A stretch of DNA of 13,084 nt, taken from an uncultured Bacteroidia bacterium (GTDB lineage Bacteria; Bacteroidota; Bacteroidia; Bacteroidales; CAJPTX01). Position numbers and translations under genes: made by a program. Shown here one piece after another: positions 5,826-11,988 of this stretch; positions within the stretch are counted from its first letter, which is position 1; each line of letters begins with the position of its first letter. Under the pieces are notes generated by a model. That model was given only the letters and a program-made list of their open reading frames with translations. It ran no database searches and was not told the origin of the DNA. The stretch spans positions 1 through 13,084 of the forward strand of contig CALHSW010000032.1 of assembly GCA_938038735.1 (NCBI GenBank), written 5' to 3'.

Positions 5826-7295
5826 ATGGAGTCGGCAAGCAAGGGGCAAAAAGGGATGACAGGCAAGCGGGCGGGCTTTCGGCGCGTGGTGGTGATGGCT
5901 ATGCTTTCGCTTGGGAGCATGCTAGTTTCTCCATTGGTGTCGCGTGGGCAGGATGTGGAGGATTACTACGCCCGAATGCTAGAGGAGGAGGTGGAGGTGG
6001 TCAACCCCGTGAAGCGGCCGGTGATTTCGGGAGGATTGGGTGTAACCTACTTTATTGGGGAGGTGGGCTACTCTAGCGACAACCCGCTGCTGGGGTCGTG
6101 GGCGGCGCGGCTCAACGTGGCAACGCTGATTGGGAAGGAGAAGCAGACGAAGCTGAACGTATTCATGATGTACGGGGTGCTAGAGGGATTTGACTTTAAA
6201 CGGTCGTTGCCCCTGAACACGGTGCCGTTGAACTTGACCGAGGAGCGTTGGTTCCCGAATGCATCGTTCCAGACGCAATGCTACGAGCTTGGGGTGAGCG
6301 TAGAGTACAATTTTTGGCACTGGCTTGGGAAGGAGAAGACGGTGAAGCCGTACGTGTCAATAGGGGCTGGACTCTTGGTGTTTACCCCGAAGGCGAACTA
6401 CATGAATGCGGATCGTAAGTTCTACCATTTTTGGCAGGACGGCACGGTGCGCATGGCGCCGGAGGGTACGCCGGGCTTTGAACCTGTACGTATGGATCGG
6501 GTCTACGAGACGGATATGAAGAAGGCGAACATATGGCGCTTGAATAACATTCCGCCGTTGACTGCCGTGATACCAGTGGAGGCGGGTATCGATTTCAACA
6601 TATCTGACCGGGTGTCGCTGCGGGCCTTCACATCGCTGCACTACACATTTACCGACATGCTGGATGGGATAAGCCCAGAGGTGGCGAAGTTTTACGATGG
6701 GGCGGTCAAGGCGAACAAGGTACACGATATGTTTCTGTACACGGGCTTATCGTTCAACTTCGATTTCTTCTCAGAGGCGGAGTCGTTCATAGTGGATAAG
6801 GCTTTTGCCAACCTAGCGGAGTTTGACTACGAGGTGTTCTTCTCCGATCAGGATAATGATGGGGTGATAGATAGGCTGGATGAGTGTCCTGACACGCCGG
6901 AGGGCGCGGCGGTGGACTCAGTAGGGTGTCCGCTTGATAGCGACCGGGATGGGATACCGGACTACCTAGATCAGGAGCCGAATACGTCAGTAGGACAGCC
7001 GGTAGATGAGTTTGGGCGGTCGCTAGATGAGAAGGGTATGACGCTGCCCGTGGGGCAGGGCGAGGCGGTGCTGCGCAAGAATGTGCGGCTAAATCCGGTG
7101 TCGCCGGTGTGGTCGAGGCGGTACGATTTTCAGGGGAATAAGTTGCCGGAGAAGTTGCGGCCGGCGGATTTGGATGGTGATGGCACGATAACGTTTGAGG
7201 AGGTAATTCGGGCGGTGGATGACTACTTCTCGGGTACAAGTGAGCTAACGCCTGAAGATATATACGAATTGAATGCGTATTTCTTCAACCAATAG
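5826..7295 (+). CDS. Outer-membrane beta-barrel protein with thrombospondin type 3 repeats and a C-terminal EF-hand
   Basis: I assign no gene name. A signal peptide is clear (RRVVVMAMLSLGSMLV, ending near SRGQ/DVEDY). I chose the ATG at 5826; the ATG at 5856 gives a tidier signal peptide and is equally plausible, and an in-frame TTG at 5817 is less likely. Residues about 65-320 alternate in the way of beta-barrel strands (GGLGVTYFIGEVGY, ELGVSVEYNFWHW, PYVSIGAGLLVF, DFNISDRVSLRAF, YTGLSFNFDFF). From Asp341 come thrombospondin type 3 calcium-binding repeats (DQDNDGVIDRLDECPDTP, DSDRDGIPDYLDQEP). A canonical EF-hand loop lies at 448-459 (DLDGDGTITFEE). In many related proteins such repeats connect a barrel to an OmpA peptidoglycan-binding domain. 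Here that domain is absent, and the upstream SPOR partner may supply the wall contact. That last point is inference. It ends 9 residues after EDIYELNAY-type acidic/aromatic residues with no sorting domain I can recognise. Confidence 0.82.
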   Translation: MESASKGQKGMTGKRAGFRRVVVMAMLSLGSMLVSPLVSRGQDVEDYYARMLEEEVEVVNPVKRPVISGGLGVTYFIGEVGYSSDNPLLGSWAARLNVATLIGKEKQTKLNVFMMYGVLEGFDFKRSLPLNTVPLNLTEERWFPNASFQTQCYELGVSVEYNFWHWLGKEKTVKPYVSIGAGLLVFTPKANYMNADRKFYHFWQDGTVRMAPEGTPGFEPVRMDRVYETDMKKANIWRLNNIPPLTAVIPVEAGIDFNISDRVSLRAFTSLHYTFTDMLDGISPEVAKFYDGAVKANKVHDMFLYTGLSFNFDFFSEAESFIVDKAFANLAEFDYEVFFSDQDNDGVIDRLDECPDTPEGAAVDSVGCPLDSDRDGIPDYLDQEPNTSVGQPVDEFGRSLDEKGMTLPVGQGEAVLRKNVRLNPVSPVWSRRYDFQGNKLPEKLRPADLDGDGTITFEEVIRAVDDYFSGTSELTPEDIYELNAYFFNQ

Positions 7296-7404
7296 GTTAG
7301 GACTGGCTTGATGGAAAGAGAAGAAATGCGGGTAAGAATTGTGCATTTGAAGCATTTTGGAGAGGGAAGAGGGGGTGGGAATAATTAAAGTGGAGCGAGG
7401 GATA

Positions 7405-7812
7405 ATGGAAAAGATACAGGCGAAGTATTTGGGCGATTTGCGCGTGGAAGCGACCCATATGCGGTCGGGGACAAAGCTTACAACGGATGCGCCGGTGGAT
7501 AACCATGGGCAGGGGCGTTCGTTTTCGCCGACGGATTTGCTGTGCTCGGCGGCAGCTGCGTGCATGCTGACGATTATGGGCGTGGCGGCGAAGACTAGTG
7601 GTTTTAGCATAGATGGGGCCACGGTGGAGGTGACCAAGGAGATGGCCGCGGAGCCTCGTCGCGTGGGGAGGATGACATTTGCGATTGATATGCGGGGGTT
7701 GCAGCTCGATGCGAAGTCGCGTAAAATCGTGGAGCGCAGCGCACAGACGTGCCCCGTGATGCAGAGTTTGGACCCATCGATGGAAAAGGAGCTCCATTTC
7801 ATATACGAGTAG
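7405..7812 (+). CDS. OsmC-like protein (organic hydroperoxide / redox family)
   Basis: This is a small cytoplasmic protein of the OsmC/Ohr fold, whose members reduce organic hydroperoxides with a cysteine pair. From the ATG at 7405 it is 135 residues, typical of the family. The central helix motif is SPTDLLCSAAAACMLTIMG, with the first family cysteine at Cys53, and the second is in TCPVMQ (Cys116). Both match the conserved positions; Cys47 is extra. An in-frame TTG at 7357 would add 16 residues with no family resemblance, so I prefer the ATG. The bactofilin gene starts 39 bases downstream. I see no regulator or peroxide-responsive site nearby. The subgroup (OsmC, Ohr or YhfA-like) cannot be settled, so the peroxidase role is a family-level expectation. 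Confidence 0.92.
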   Translation: MEKIQAKYLGDLRVEATHMRSGTKLTTDAPVDNHGQGRSFSPTDLLCSAAAACMLTIMGVAAKTSGFSIDGATVEVTKEMAAEPRRVGRMTFAIDMRGLQLDAKSRKIVERSAQTCPVMQSLDPSMEKELHFIYE

Positions 7813-7851
7813 TAGCTGGGGGTGAAAGAGAAAAGAGAAATAGGATAGACG

Positions 7852-8232
7852 ATGGCGAAGCAGAATGATATGCCCGTGGCGATGAACAATGTGAGTCAGA
7901 TAAGCACGGGCACTGAGATTAAGGGAGACATAGTGTGTGGTGGAGATTTGCGCATCGATGGGGTCGTTGTGGGGAATGTGCAGGTGAAGGGGAAGATGGT
8001 GATAGGCAACGGCGGACGCGTGGAGGGGGAGGTAACGTGCAGAAATGGGGATATATCGGGGCGTATGAAGGGCAAGATAGACGTGCAAGAGCTGCTGTCG
8101 CTGAAGGCAACGTCGACGATGGAGGGCGAGATGACTACGAAGCGTTTGAGTATAGAGCCGGGTAGTGTCTTTTGCGGAACGTGCAAGATGGGTGATGGGC
8201 AGCTGCCCCCCTCTGATGGAGCGGCGAAGTAG
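7852..8232 (+). CDS. Bactofilin (polymer-forming cytoskeletal protein)
   Basis: Bactofilins are short right-handed beta-helix proteins that polymerise without nucleotide and scaffold envelope or wall-synthesis processes at the inner face of the membrane. This one is 126 residues. The core runs from about 17 to 113, with the family signature TEIKGDI, GDLRIDG, VVVGNV, GGRVEGEV, ISGRMKGKI, and a closing SIEPGSVFCGTCKM. Glycines recur about every 6-9 residues, as expected for helix turns. The N- and C-terminal tails are short and polar, the usual layout. It sits between the OsmC-like gene and a four-helix membrane protein, with gaps of 39 and 18 bases, so all three are probably one transcript. 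No M23 peptidase, a common bactofilin partner, is adjacent. Confidence 0.93.
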   Translation: MAKQNDMPVAMNNVSQISTGTEIKGDIVCGGDLRIDGVVVGNVQVKGKMVIGNGGRVEGEVTCRNGDISGRMKGKIDVQELLSLKATSTMEGEMTTKRLSIEPGSVFCGTCKMGDGQLPPSDGAAK

Positions 8233-8250
8233 GTAGGGCGTTGGTTCAAG

Positions 8251-8646
8251 ATGGCGGAGGGGAGTTCAAAGGAGAGGGCCTTTTCGCGGTGTCGCTACTT
8301 GGTGGGCGGCGCGGTGGTGTTTGCGGTGGTAGGTTTGGTGCTTGGCGTGGTGCTGAGGATAGGTCTTTTGGACGGATACTTTGCTTCGCTGCCATTGTGG
8401 GTGCTCTTCTACGCATTGGTGGGTTTAGGGTCTGGGCTATTGTCTCGGAGGATGATGCGGGCGGCCTCCCTGAAGATTCAGTCGCTGCTGTTGACAGTGT
8501 CGTTAGGGCGTTTGCTTTTGGTAGTTGCAGCCACGGCGTTGGGCCTATGGATGCTGCCTGGATATCGGTGGAGCTTCGTGCTGCTGTCGATGGTTTGCTA
8601 CGTGGTTGCGGTACTAGTGTCGCTCACTGCGGTGCTGCGGAAGTAG
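8251..8646 (+). CDS. Small four-helix integral membrane protein, possibly AtpI-like
   Basis: The 131-residue product has four hydrophobic stretches, at about 17-37, 46-64, 77-101 and 107-127, separated by short basic or polar turns (LSRRMMRAA, LGR). The N-terminal dozen residues are charged. I do not recognise a diagnostic motif. In other Bacteroidetes, as I recall, a bactofilin gene can be followed by AtpZ/AtpI-type genes and an uncharacterised small membrane gene just before the ATP synthase atpB. Size, four helices and position after bactofilin fit that slot, but here panB follows and no ATP synthase gene is present. An AtpI-like role is therefore only a suggestion. The start ATG at 8251 is 18 bases after the bactofilin stop. 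A shadow frame overlaps it throughout but has no family resemblance. Confidence 0.75.
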   Translation: MAEGSSKERAFSRCRYLVGGAVVFAVVGLVLGVVLRIGLLDGYFASLPLWVLFYALVGLGSGLLSRRMMRAASLKIQSLLLTVSLGRLLLVVAATALGLWMLPGYRWSFVLLSMVCYVVAVLVSLTAVLRK

Positions 8647-8672
8647 GTAGAATTGGGTAGAATAGGACAATT

Positions 8673-8684
8673 CTTTTATAAAAG
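8673..8684. promoter_or_regulatory. 12-base perfect palindrome upstream of panB
   Basis: CTTTTATAAAAG is a perfect palindrome 15 bases before the panB start, in the only A/T-rich stretch of this intergenic gap. It could be the core of a promoter or a regulator site. The TAnnTTTG form is absent, and a simple chance A/T palindrome is possible. Confidence 0.3.
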
Positions 8685-8699
8685 GGGGATAGGTAGGAG

Positions 8700-9515
8700 A
8701 TGTCAGTAGAGGGACGTACACGAGTTGTGACGACGCATACGTTGCAACAGATGAAGGAGCGAGGAGAGCGAATAGCGATGCTGACGAGTTATGATTACTC
8801 AATGGCTCGTATAGTGGATGCGGCTGGTATCGATGTGATACTGGTAGGGGATTCGGCATCGAACGTAATGGCAGGTTTTGACAGTACACTGCCGATAACG
8901 TTGAGCCAAATGATATACCATGCTTCATCGGTAGTGCGTGCGGTGCGAGGGCCGCTGGTGGTGGTAGATTTGCCGTTTGGATCGTACCAGGGGGATTCGT
9001 ACCAGGCGTTGAAGAGTTCAATCCGTATCATGAAGGAGAGCGGCGCCGATGCCGTAAAGATAGAAGGGGGTGAGGAGATTTTGGAGTCGGTGCGGCGGAT
9101 TCTGTCGGCAGGGATTCCCGTGATGGGGCACTTAGGGCTAACACCCCAGAGCATCCATAAGTTTGGCACGTACACTGTGCGGGCCAAGGAGGAGGCGGAG
9201 GCGGCGAAGCTTCGTCGTGATGCCCTGCTGCTGCAAGAGGCGGGCTGCTTTAGCGTTGTTTTGGAGAAGATTCCGGCGCAGCTGGCAGGCGAGGTGACGC
9301 AGTCGCTCTCGATCCCCACGATAGGTATAGGGGCTGGTGGGGGTACGGATGGCCAGGTGCTGGTGCTGCACGACATGCTTGGGATTACGCAGGAGTTCTC
9401 TCCCCGTTTTCTTCGCCGCTACGCCGCGCTAGGGGATGAGATGCTCGCTGCGGTCAAGCAGTATATAGCGGATGTGAAGTCGAAAGATTTTCCGAACGAA
9501 GAGGAGAGCTACTAG
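8700..9515 (+). CDS. panB: 3-methyl-2-oxobutanoate hydroxymethyltransferase
   Basis: This enzyme transfers a one-carbon unit from 5,10-methylene-tetrahydrofolate to 3-methyl-2-oxobutanoate, giving ketopantoate, the first committed step to pantothenate and coenzyme A. It is cytoplasmic and 271 residues, normal for the family. The magnesium and active-site residues are all present: Asp51 in LVGDS, Asp90 in VVVDLPFGSYQ, Lys120 and Glu122 in AVKIEGG, His144 in VMGHLGLTPQ, and Glu189 in SVVLEKIP. The glycine-rich TIGIGAGGGTDGQVLV and HDMLGI near the C-terminus are also diagnostic. GGTAGGAG just before the ATG is a plausible ribosome site. The pseudouridine synthase gene starts two bases after the stop, so they are coupled. 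No other pan gene lies in the window. Confidence 0.97.
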   Translation: MSVEGRTRVVTTHTLQQMKERGERIAMLTSYDYSMARIVDAAGIDVILVGDSASNVMAGFDSTLPITLSQMIYHASSVVRAVRGPLVVVDLPFGSYQGDSYQALKSSIRIMKESGADAVKIEGGEEILESVRRILSAGIPVMGHLGLTPQSIHKFGTYTVRAKEEAEAAKLRRDALLLQEAGCFSVVLEKIPAQLAGEVTQSLSIPTIGIGAGGGTDGQVLVLHDMLGITQEFSPRFLRRYAALGDEMLAAVKQYIADVKSKDFPNEEESY

Positions 9516-9517
9516 GC

Positions 9518-10237
9518 ATGCTGGAAGCACGGGAGATGCGCGAGGTGGGTTCTCGTATACTGTACGAGGATAATCACTACGTATGTCTAAATAAGCGAAT
9601 AGGTGAGCTAGTGCAGGGTGATGAGACAGGTGATCGTGCATTGGTAGATGTGCTACGGGAGTACATAGCGCAGCGGGATGGCAAGCCAGGGTTGGCCTTT
9701 GTCCAAGCAGCTCATAGGATAGACAGGCCGGTGAGCGGCGCGGTGCTCTTTGCGAAGACCTCTAAGGGTTTAGCACGGATGAATGAGCTTCTGCGGCAAC
9801 GAGCCGTGGAGCGGAGCTACTGGGCGATAACCGAGGCGCAGCTGCCGGAGATGGAGGGGGAGCTGCGGGGGTTTGCATCAAGGAATGCGGAACTGAATAA
9901 GACATTTGTGCGTCAGCGTGCGCGGAGCGGAGACAAAGAGGTGGTGCTAAGCTATAGGCTGATGGGGGCGAGCGACCGTTACTTTATGTATGAAGTGCAG
10001 TTGCACACTGGGCGACACCATCAAATACGAGCGCAGCTAGCCGAGGCTGGCGCGACCATACGCGGCGATTTGAAGTACGGAGCGAAACGGTCGATAGAGG
10101 GAGGCGGGATAGATTTGCATGCGAGAAGGTTGCGATTTGTACATCCCGTGGCGAAGAAGGAAATTGAGATAATTGCGCCGCCCCCACCGGGGCCACTTTG
10201 GGATTTGTGCCTATCGGTTGCGCAAGAGTTGCGCTGA
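9518..10237 (+). CDS. RluA-family RNA pseudouridine synthase
   Basis: This cytoplasmic enzyme isomerises uridine to pseudouridine in rRNA or tRNA. It is 239 residues with no N-terminal S4 domain, so it resembles the short RluA/TruC/RsuA-type single-domain forms. The catalytic aspartate is Asp69 in HRIDRPVSGAVLFAK, the family's HRxD motif. RSYWAI follows, then TGRHHQIRAQL and LHARRLRFVHP, which are the other core motifs. The segment NKTFVRQRARSG is present in related clamp-position enzymes. The ATG at 9518 is two bases after the panB stop, suggesting translational coupling; a second ATG at 9536 could also serve. Which uridine is modified cannot be read from the sequence, so I give no gene symbol. 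Confidence 0.93.
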   Translation: MLEAREMREVGSRILYEDNHYVCLNKRIGELVQGDETGDRALVDVLREYIAQRDGKPGLAFVQAAHRIDRPVSGAVLFAKTSKGLARMNELLRQRAVERSYWAITEAQLPEMEGELRGFASRNAELNKTFVRQRARSGDKEVVLSYRLMGASDRYFMYEVQLHTGRHHQIRAQLAEAGATIRGDLKYGAKRSIEGGGIDLHARRLRFVHPVAKKEIEIIAPPPPGPLWDLCLSVAQELR

Positions 10238-10304
10238 CTAGAATAAATAGAGGCGAAGTTGTAGGTGAAACAAAAGGATAAAAAGGAAGGGATTTAGAAG
10301 CAAG

Positions 10305-11069
10305 ATGAGACGGAGCATGAAGATAGTAGGCATAGCGGCTATGGGGCTAGCGATTTTATTTGCGGGCTGCAAGGGGAATGGATCGCAGCGCGCCGAGCTT
10401 GGAGCTGATACCACGGCGTTAGGCAAGCTAGAGCGGGAGCTAGCCGCGTTGCCGATGGACTCTATAAGCTATGCGTTGGGTTACGTTCAGGGGAGTCAGC
10501 TACGTGAGGTAGAGATAAAGATCTCTGAGAAGCCGATGCTACATGGAATGAGGGATGCCATGACGGGTAAAGCCACCATGACGGATGAGCAGGCAAGCGA
10601 GCTTCTGCGACGCTATGTGCAACTATACTCTCGGGTTAAGAGTGAGCGAAATCTCCGCCGCAGCGAGGTATGGCTTGACTCGGTGGCTAGCGTAGAGGGC
10701 ATGGAGCGTTCGGGGAGCGGGTTGGTGTATAAAGTGGTGGAGCAGGGCGTGGGAGGATCTGTGAACGACAGCAGCTACGTGCAGGTTCACATAGCCATGC
10801 ATGACATGTCGGGGAAAGTGTTAAACGACACTCGGGAAGGAGAGCCTATCTCGTTCCGTATAGATCGTGGTTTACGGTGCTGGAAGGAGGGTTTGAAGTA
10901 CATACAGGAGGGCGGCAAGATAGATCTCTATTCGCCGTCAGCGTTGGCCTACGGACCGTATCCAGCGAATGGAGTAGAGCCGAATAGCGCGGTGCGATTT
11001 GAAATAGAGTTGGTGAAAATTCTCACAGAGGAGGAATACGAAGCGGCGATGCGCCAGGCATCACGTTAA
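10305..11069 (+). CDS. FKBP-type peptidyl-prolyl isomerase lipoprotein with altered active site
   Basis: A 254-residue protein with a lipoprotein signal: basic MRRSMK, hydrophobic core, then LFAGC with the lipidated cysteine at 22 (the ATG at 10317 is an alternative start). Residues about 50-130 form the helical FKBP N-terminal dimerisation region (SISYALGYVQGSQL). The FKBP fold follows at about 138-240 (GLVYKVVEQG, GKVLND, CWKEGLKYIQEGGKIDLYSP, LAYGP, VRFEIELVKI). Aligned without gaps against human FKBP12 as I remember it, Tyr26, Phe36 and Asp37 correspond to Ile163, Leu173 and Asn174. Trp59, Tyr82 and Phe99 correspond to Trp193, Tyr216 and Phe232 and are kept. Isomerase activity may be weak or lost, leaving a chaperone or scaffold role in the periplasm or outer membrane. 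It is 67 bases after the pseudouridine synthase gene and 24 before the SSB-like gene. Confidence 0.92.
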   Translation: MRRSMKIVGIAAMGLAILFAGCKGNGSQRAELGADTTALGKLERELAALPMDSISYALGYVQGSQLREVEIKISEKPMLHGMRDAMTGKATMTDEQASELLRRYVQLYSRVKSERNLRRSEVWLDSVASVEGMERSGSGLVYKVVEQGVGGSVNDSSYVQVHIAMHDMSGKVLNDTREGEPISFRIDRGLRCWKEGLKYIQEGGKIDLYSPSALAYGPYPANGVEPNSAVRFEIELVKILTEEEYEAAMRQASR

Positions 11070-11093
11070 GTGGTTTAGGGAAAGGGAATAGCG

Positions 11094-11777
11094 ATGAATG
11101 AGTTCACGATAGAGGGAACACTGCATGAGATGGGCGAACCGGTGAGCGGGGTGTCGGGAGACCGGAACTGGACGCGTCGGGAGTTTGTGATAAAGCTGGA
11201 TGGGGGTTCTCAGTGGGATACGTTTGCTGCGTTTTCGGTGTGGAATGAGAGGGCAACGATGCTTGATTCGTTTCAGATTGGCAGCCGGATAGCGGTGACG
11301 TTCTCCTTGAATGCTCGCAAGGGGACCGATCGGTGGTTTAACGATTTGCGGGTGCAGCGGGTAGAGGCGGCGGGTCAGCAGCCGATGCAGGGGGGCTACG
11401 GCCAGCCGCCGATGTACGGTCAGTCTCCGATGCAAGGGGGTTACGGCCATCAGCCTGTGTATGGTCAACAGCCGATGCCGGGAGGCTACGGCCAGCAGCC
11501 GATGTACGGTCAGCCTCCGATGCAAGGAGGTTACGGCCAGCCGCCTGCATATGGACAACAACCGATGCCGGGAAGCTATGGTCAGCCTCCGATGCAAGGG
11601 GGGTACGGCCAGCAGTCCGCGCAGGGTGGCTACCCGACCCAGCCCGCGGGCGCACCTACGGGTGGAGGAGCGCAGCCGCCTGCGGGACCAGCCATACCGC
11701 CTCCCCAGGTGGGGCAATCGGCGGCGCCTGGGGCTGTAGACGACACCGAGCAGTCGGATGATGAGTTGCCATTCTAG
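11094..11777 (+). CDS. DUF3127/SSB-like OB-fold protein with Gln/Gly/Tyr repeat and acidic SSB-like tip
   Basis: Residues about 2-92 resemble the Bacteroidetes DUF3127 OB-fold family (IEGTLHEMGEPV, WTRREFVIKL, FSVWNERATMLDSFQIGSRIAVTFSLNAR, RWFNDLRVQRVE), related to single-strand DNA-binding proteins. The central part, about 95-180, is a 15-residue repeat of the type QQPMQGGYGQQPMYG. A Pro/Ala-rich stretch follows, and the protein ends in SDDELPF, matching the acidic-plus-DxPF tip by which SSB recruits partner proteins. The total is 227 residues, longer than the DUF3127 proteins I recall because of the repeat. The inferred role is nucleic-acid binding with protein recruitment. It is probably the last gene of the panB run, closed by the hairpin at 11800-11839. 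Whether it binds ssDNA or RNA, and whether a canonical ssb exists elsewhere, is unknown. Confidence 0.87.
   Translation: MNEFTIEGTLHEMGEPVSGVSGDRNWTRREFVIKLDGGSQWDTFAAFSVWNERATMLDSFQIGSRIAVTFSLNARKGTDRWFNDLRVQRVEAAGQQPMQGGYGQPPMYGQSPMQGGYGHQPVYGQQPMPGGYGQQPMYGQPPMQGGYGQPPAYGQQPMPGSYGQPPMQGGYGQQSAQGGYPTQPAGAPTGGGAQPPAGPAIPPPQVGQSAAPGAVDDTEQSDDELPF
11376..11633 (+). repeat. In-frame 45-base repeats in the SSB-like gene
   Basis: Four full 45-base units begin at 11376, 11421, 11466 and 11511, a 27-base partial at 11556, and a last diverged unit at 11583. Each encodes QxPMxGGYGxxPxYG with small changes. Units 2 and 4 start CAGYCTCCGATGCAAG and units 1 and 3 start with CAG or CAA CAG CCGATGC, hinting at a 90-base higher-order step. 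The in-frame multiples of three mean copy number could vary without breaking the reading frame. Confidence 0.92.
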
Positions 11778-11799
11778 TAAGGGTAAAGAAGAGGAGAAG

Positions 11800-11839
11800 A
11801 ATTGCCGGTGCGCAGCTGGGTGCTGTAGCACCGGCAATT
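11800..11839 (+). terminator. Strong hairpin after the SSB-like gene, probable terminator
   Basis: AATTGCCGGTGC (11800-11811) pairs perfectly with GCACCGGCAATT (11828-11839), 12 bp, and CAGC/GCTG inside the 16-base loop can extend it. It lies 22 bases after the stop codon. No T-run follows, only TATATAGG, so it may work as a Bacteroidetes-type terminator without a U-tract or as an mRNA 3' end stabiliser. Confidence 0.6.
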
Positions 11840-11988
11840 GTATATAGGACTTTGCAGAAAGACGGCCCAATTATTATTTGGATAGAAGGTTTTTCATGTA
11901 CGCTGGTTCATGCCATTCATTGTCAAAGGCTAGTGTTTGATTCCTTCTGCCGAGTCTCTCAAATGTGTTCATAATGGGAGGGAGAGCT

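Noticed and set aside
7357..7404. TTG-started 16-residue extension of the OsmC-like protein
   Set aside because: The extension has no family resemblance and the ATG at 7405 restores normal length.
8241..8660. Alternative + strand frame of 139 residues over the four-helix gene
   Set aside because: Its Gly/Arg-rich content is what a shifted frame of a G-rich membrane gene gives; the 8251 frame has four clean hydrophobic helices.
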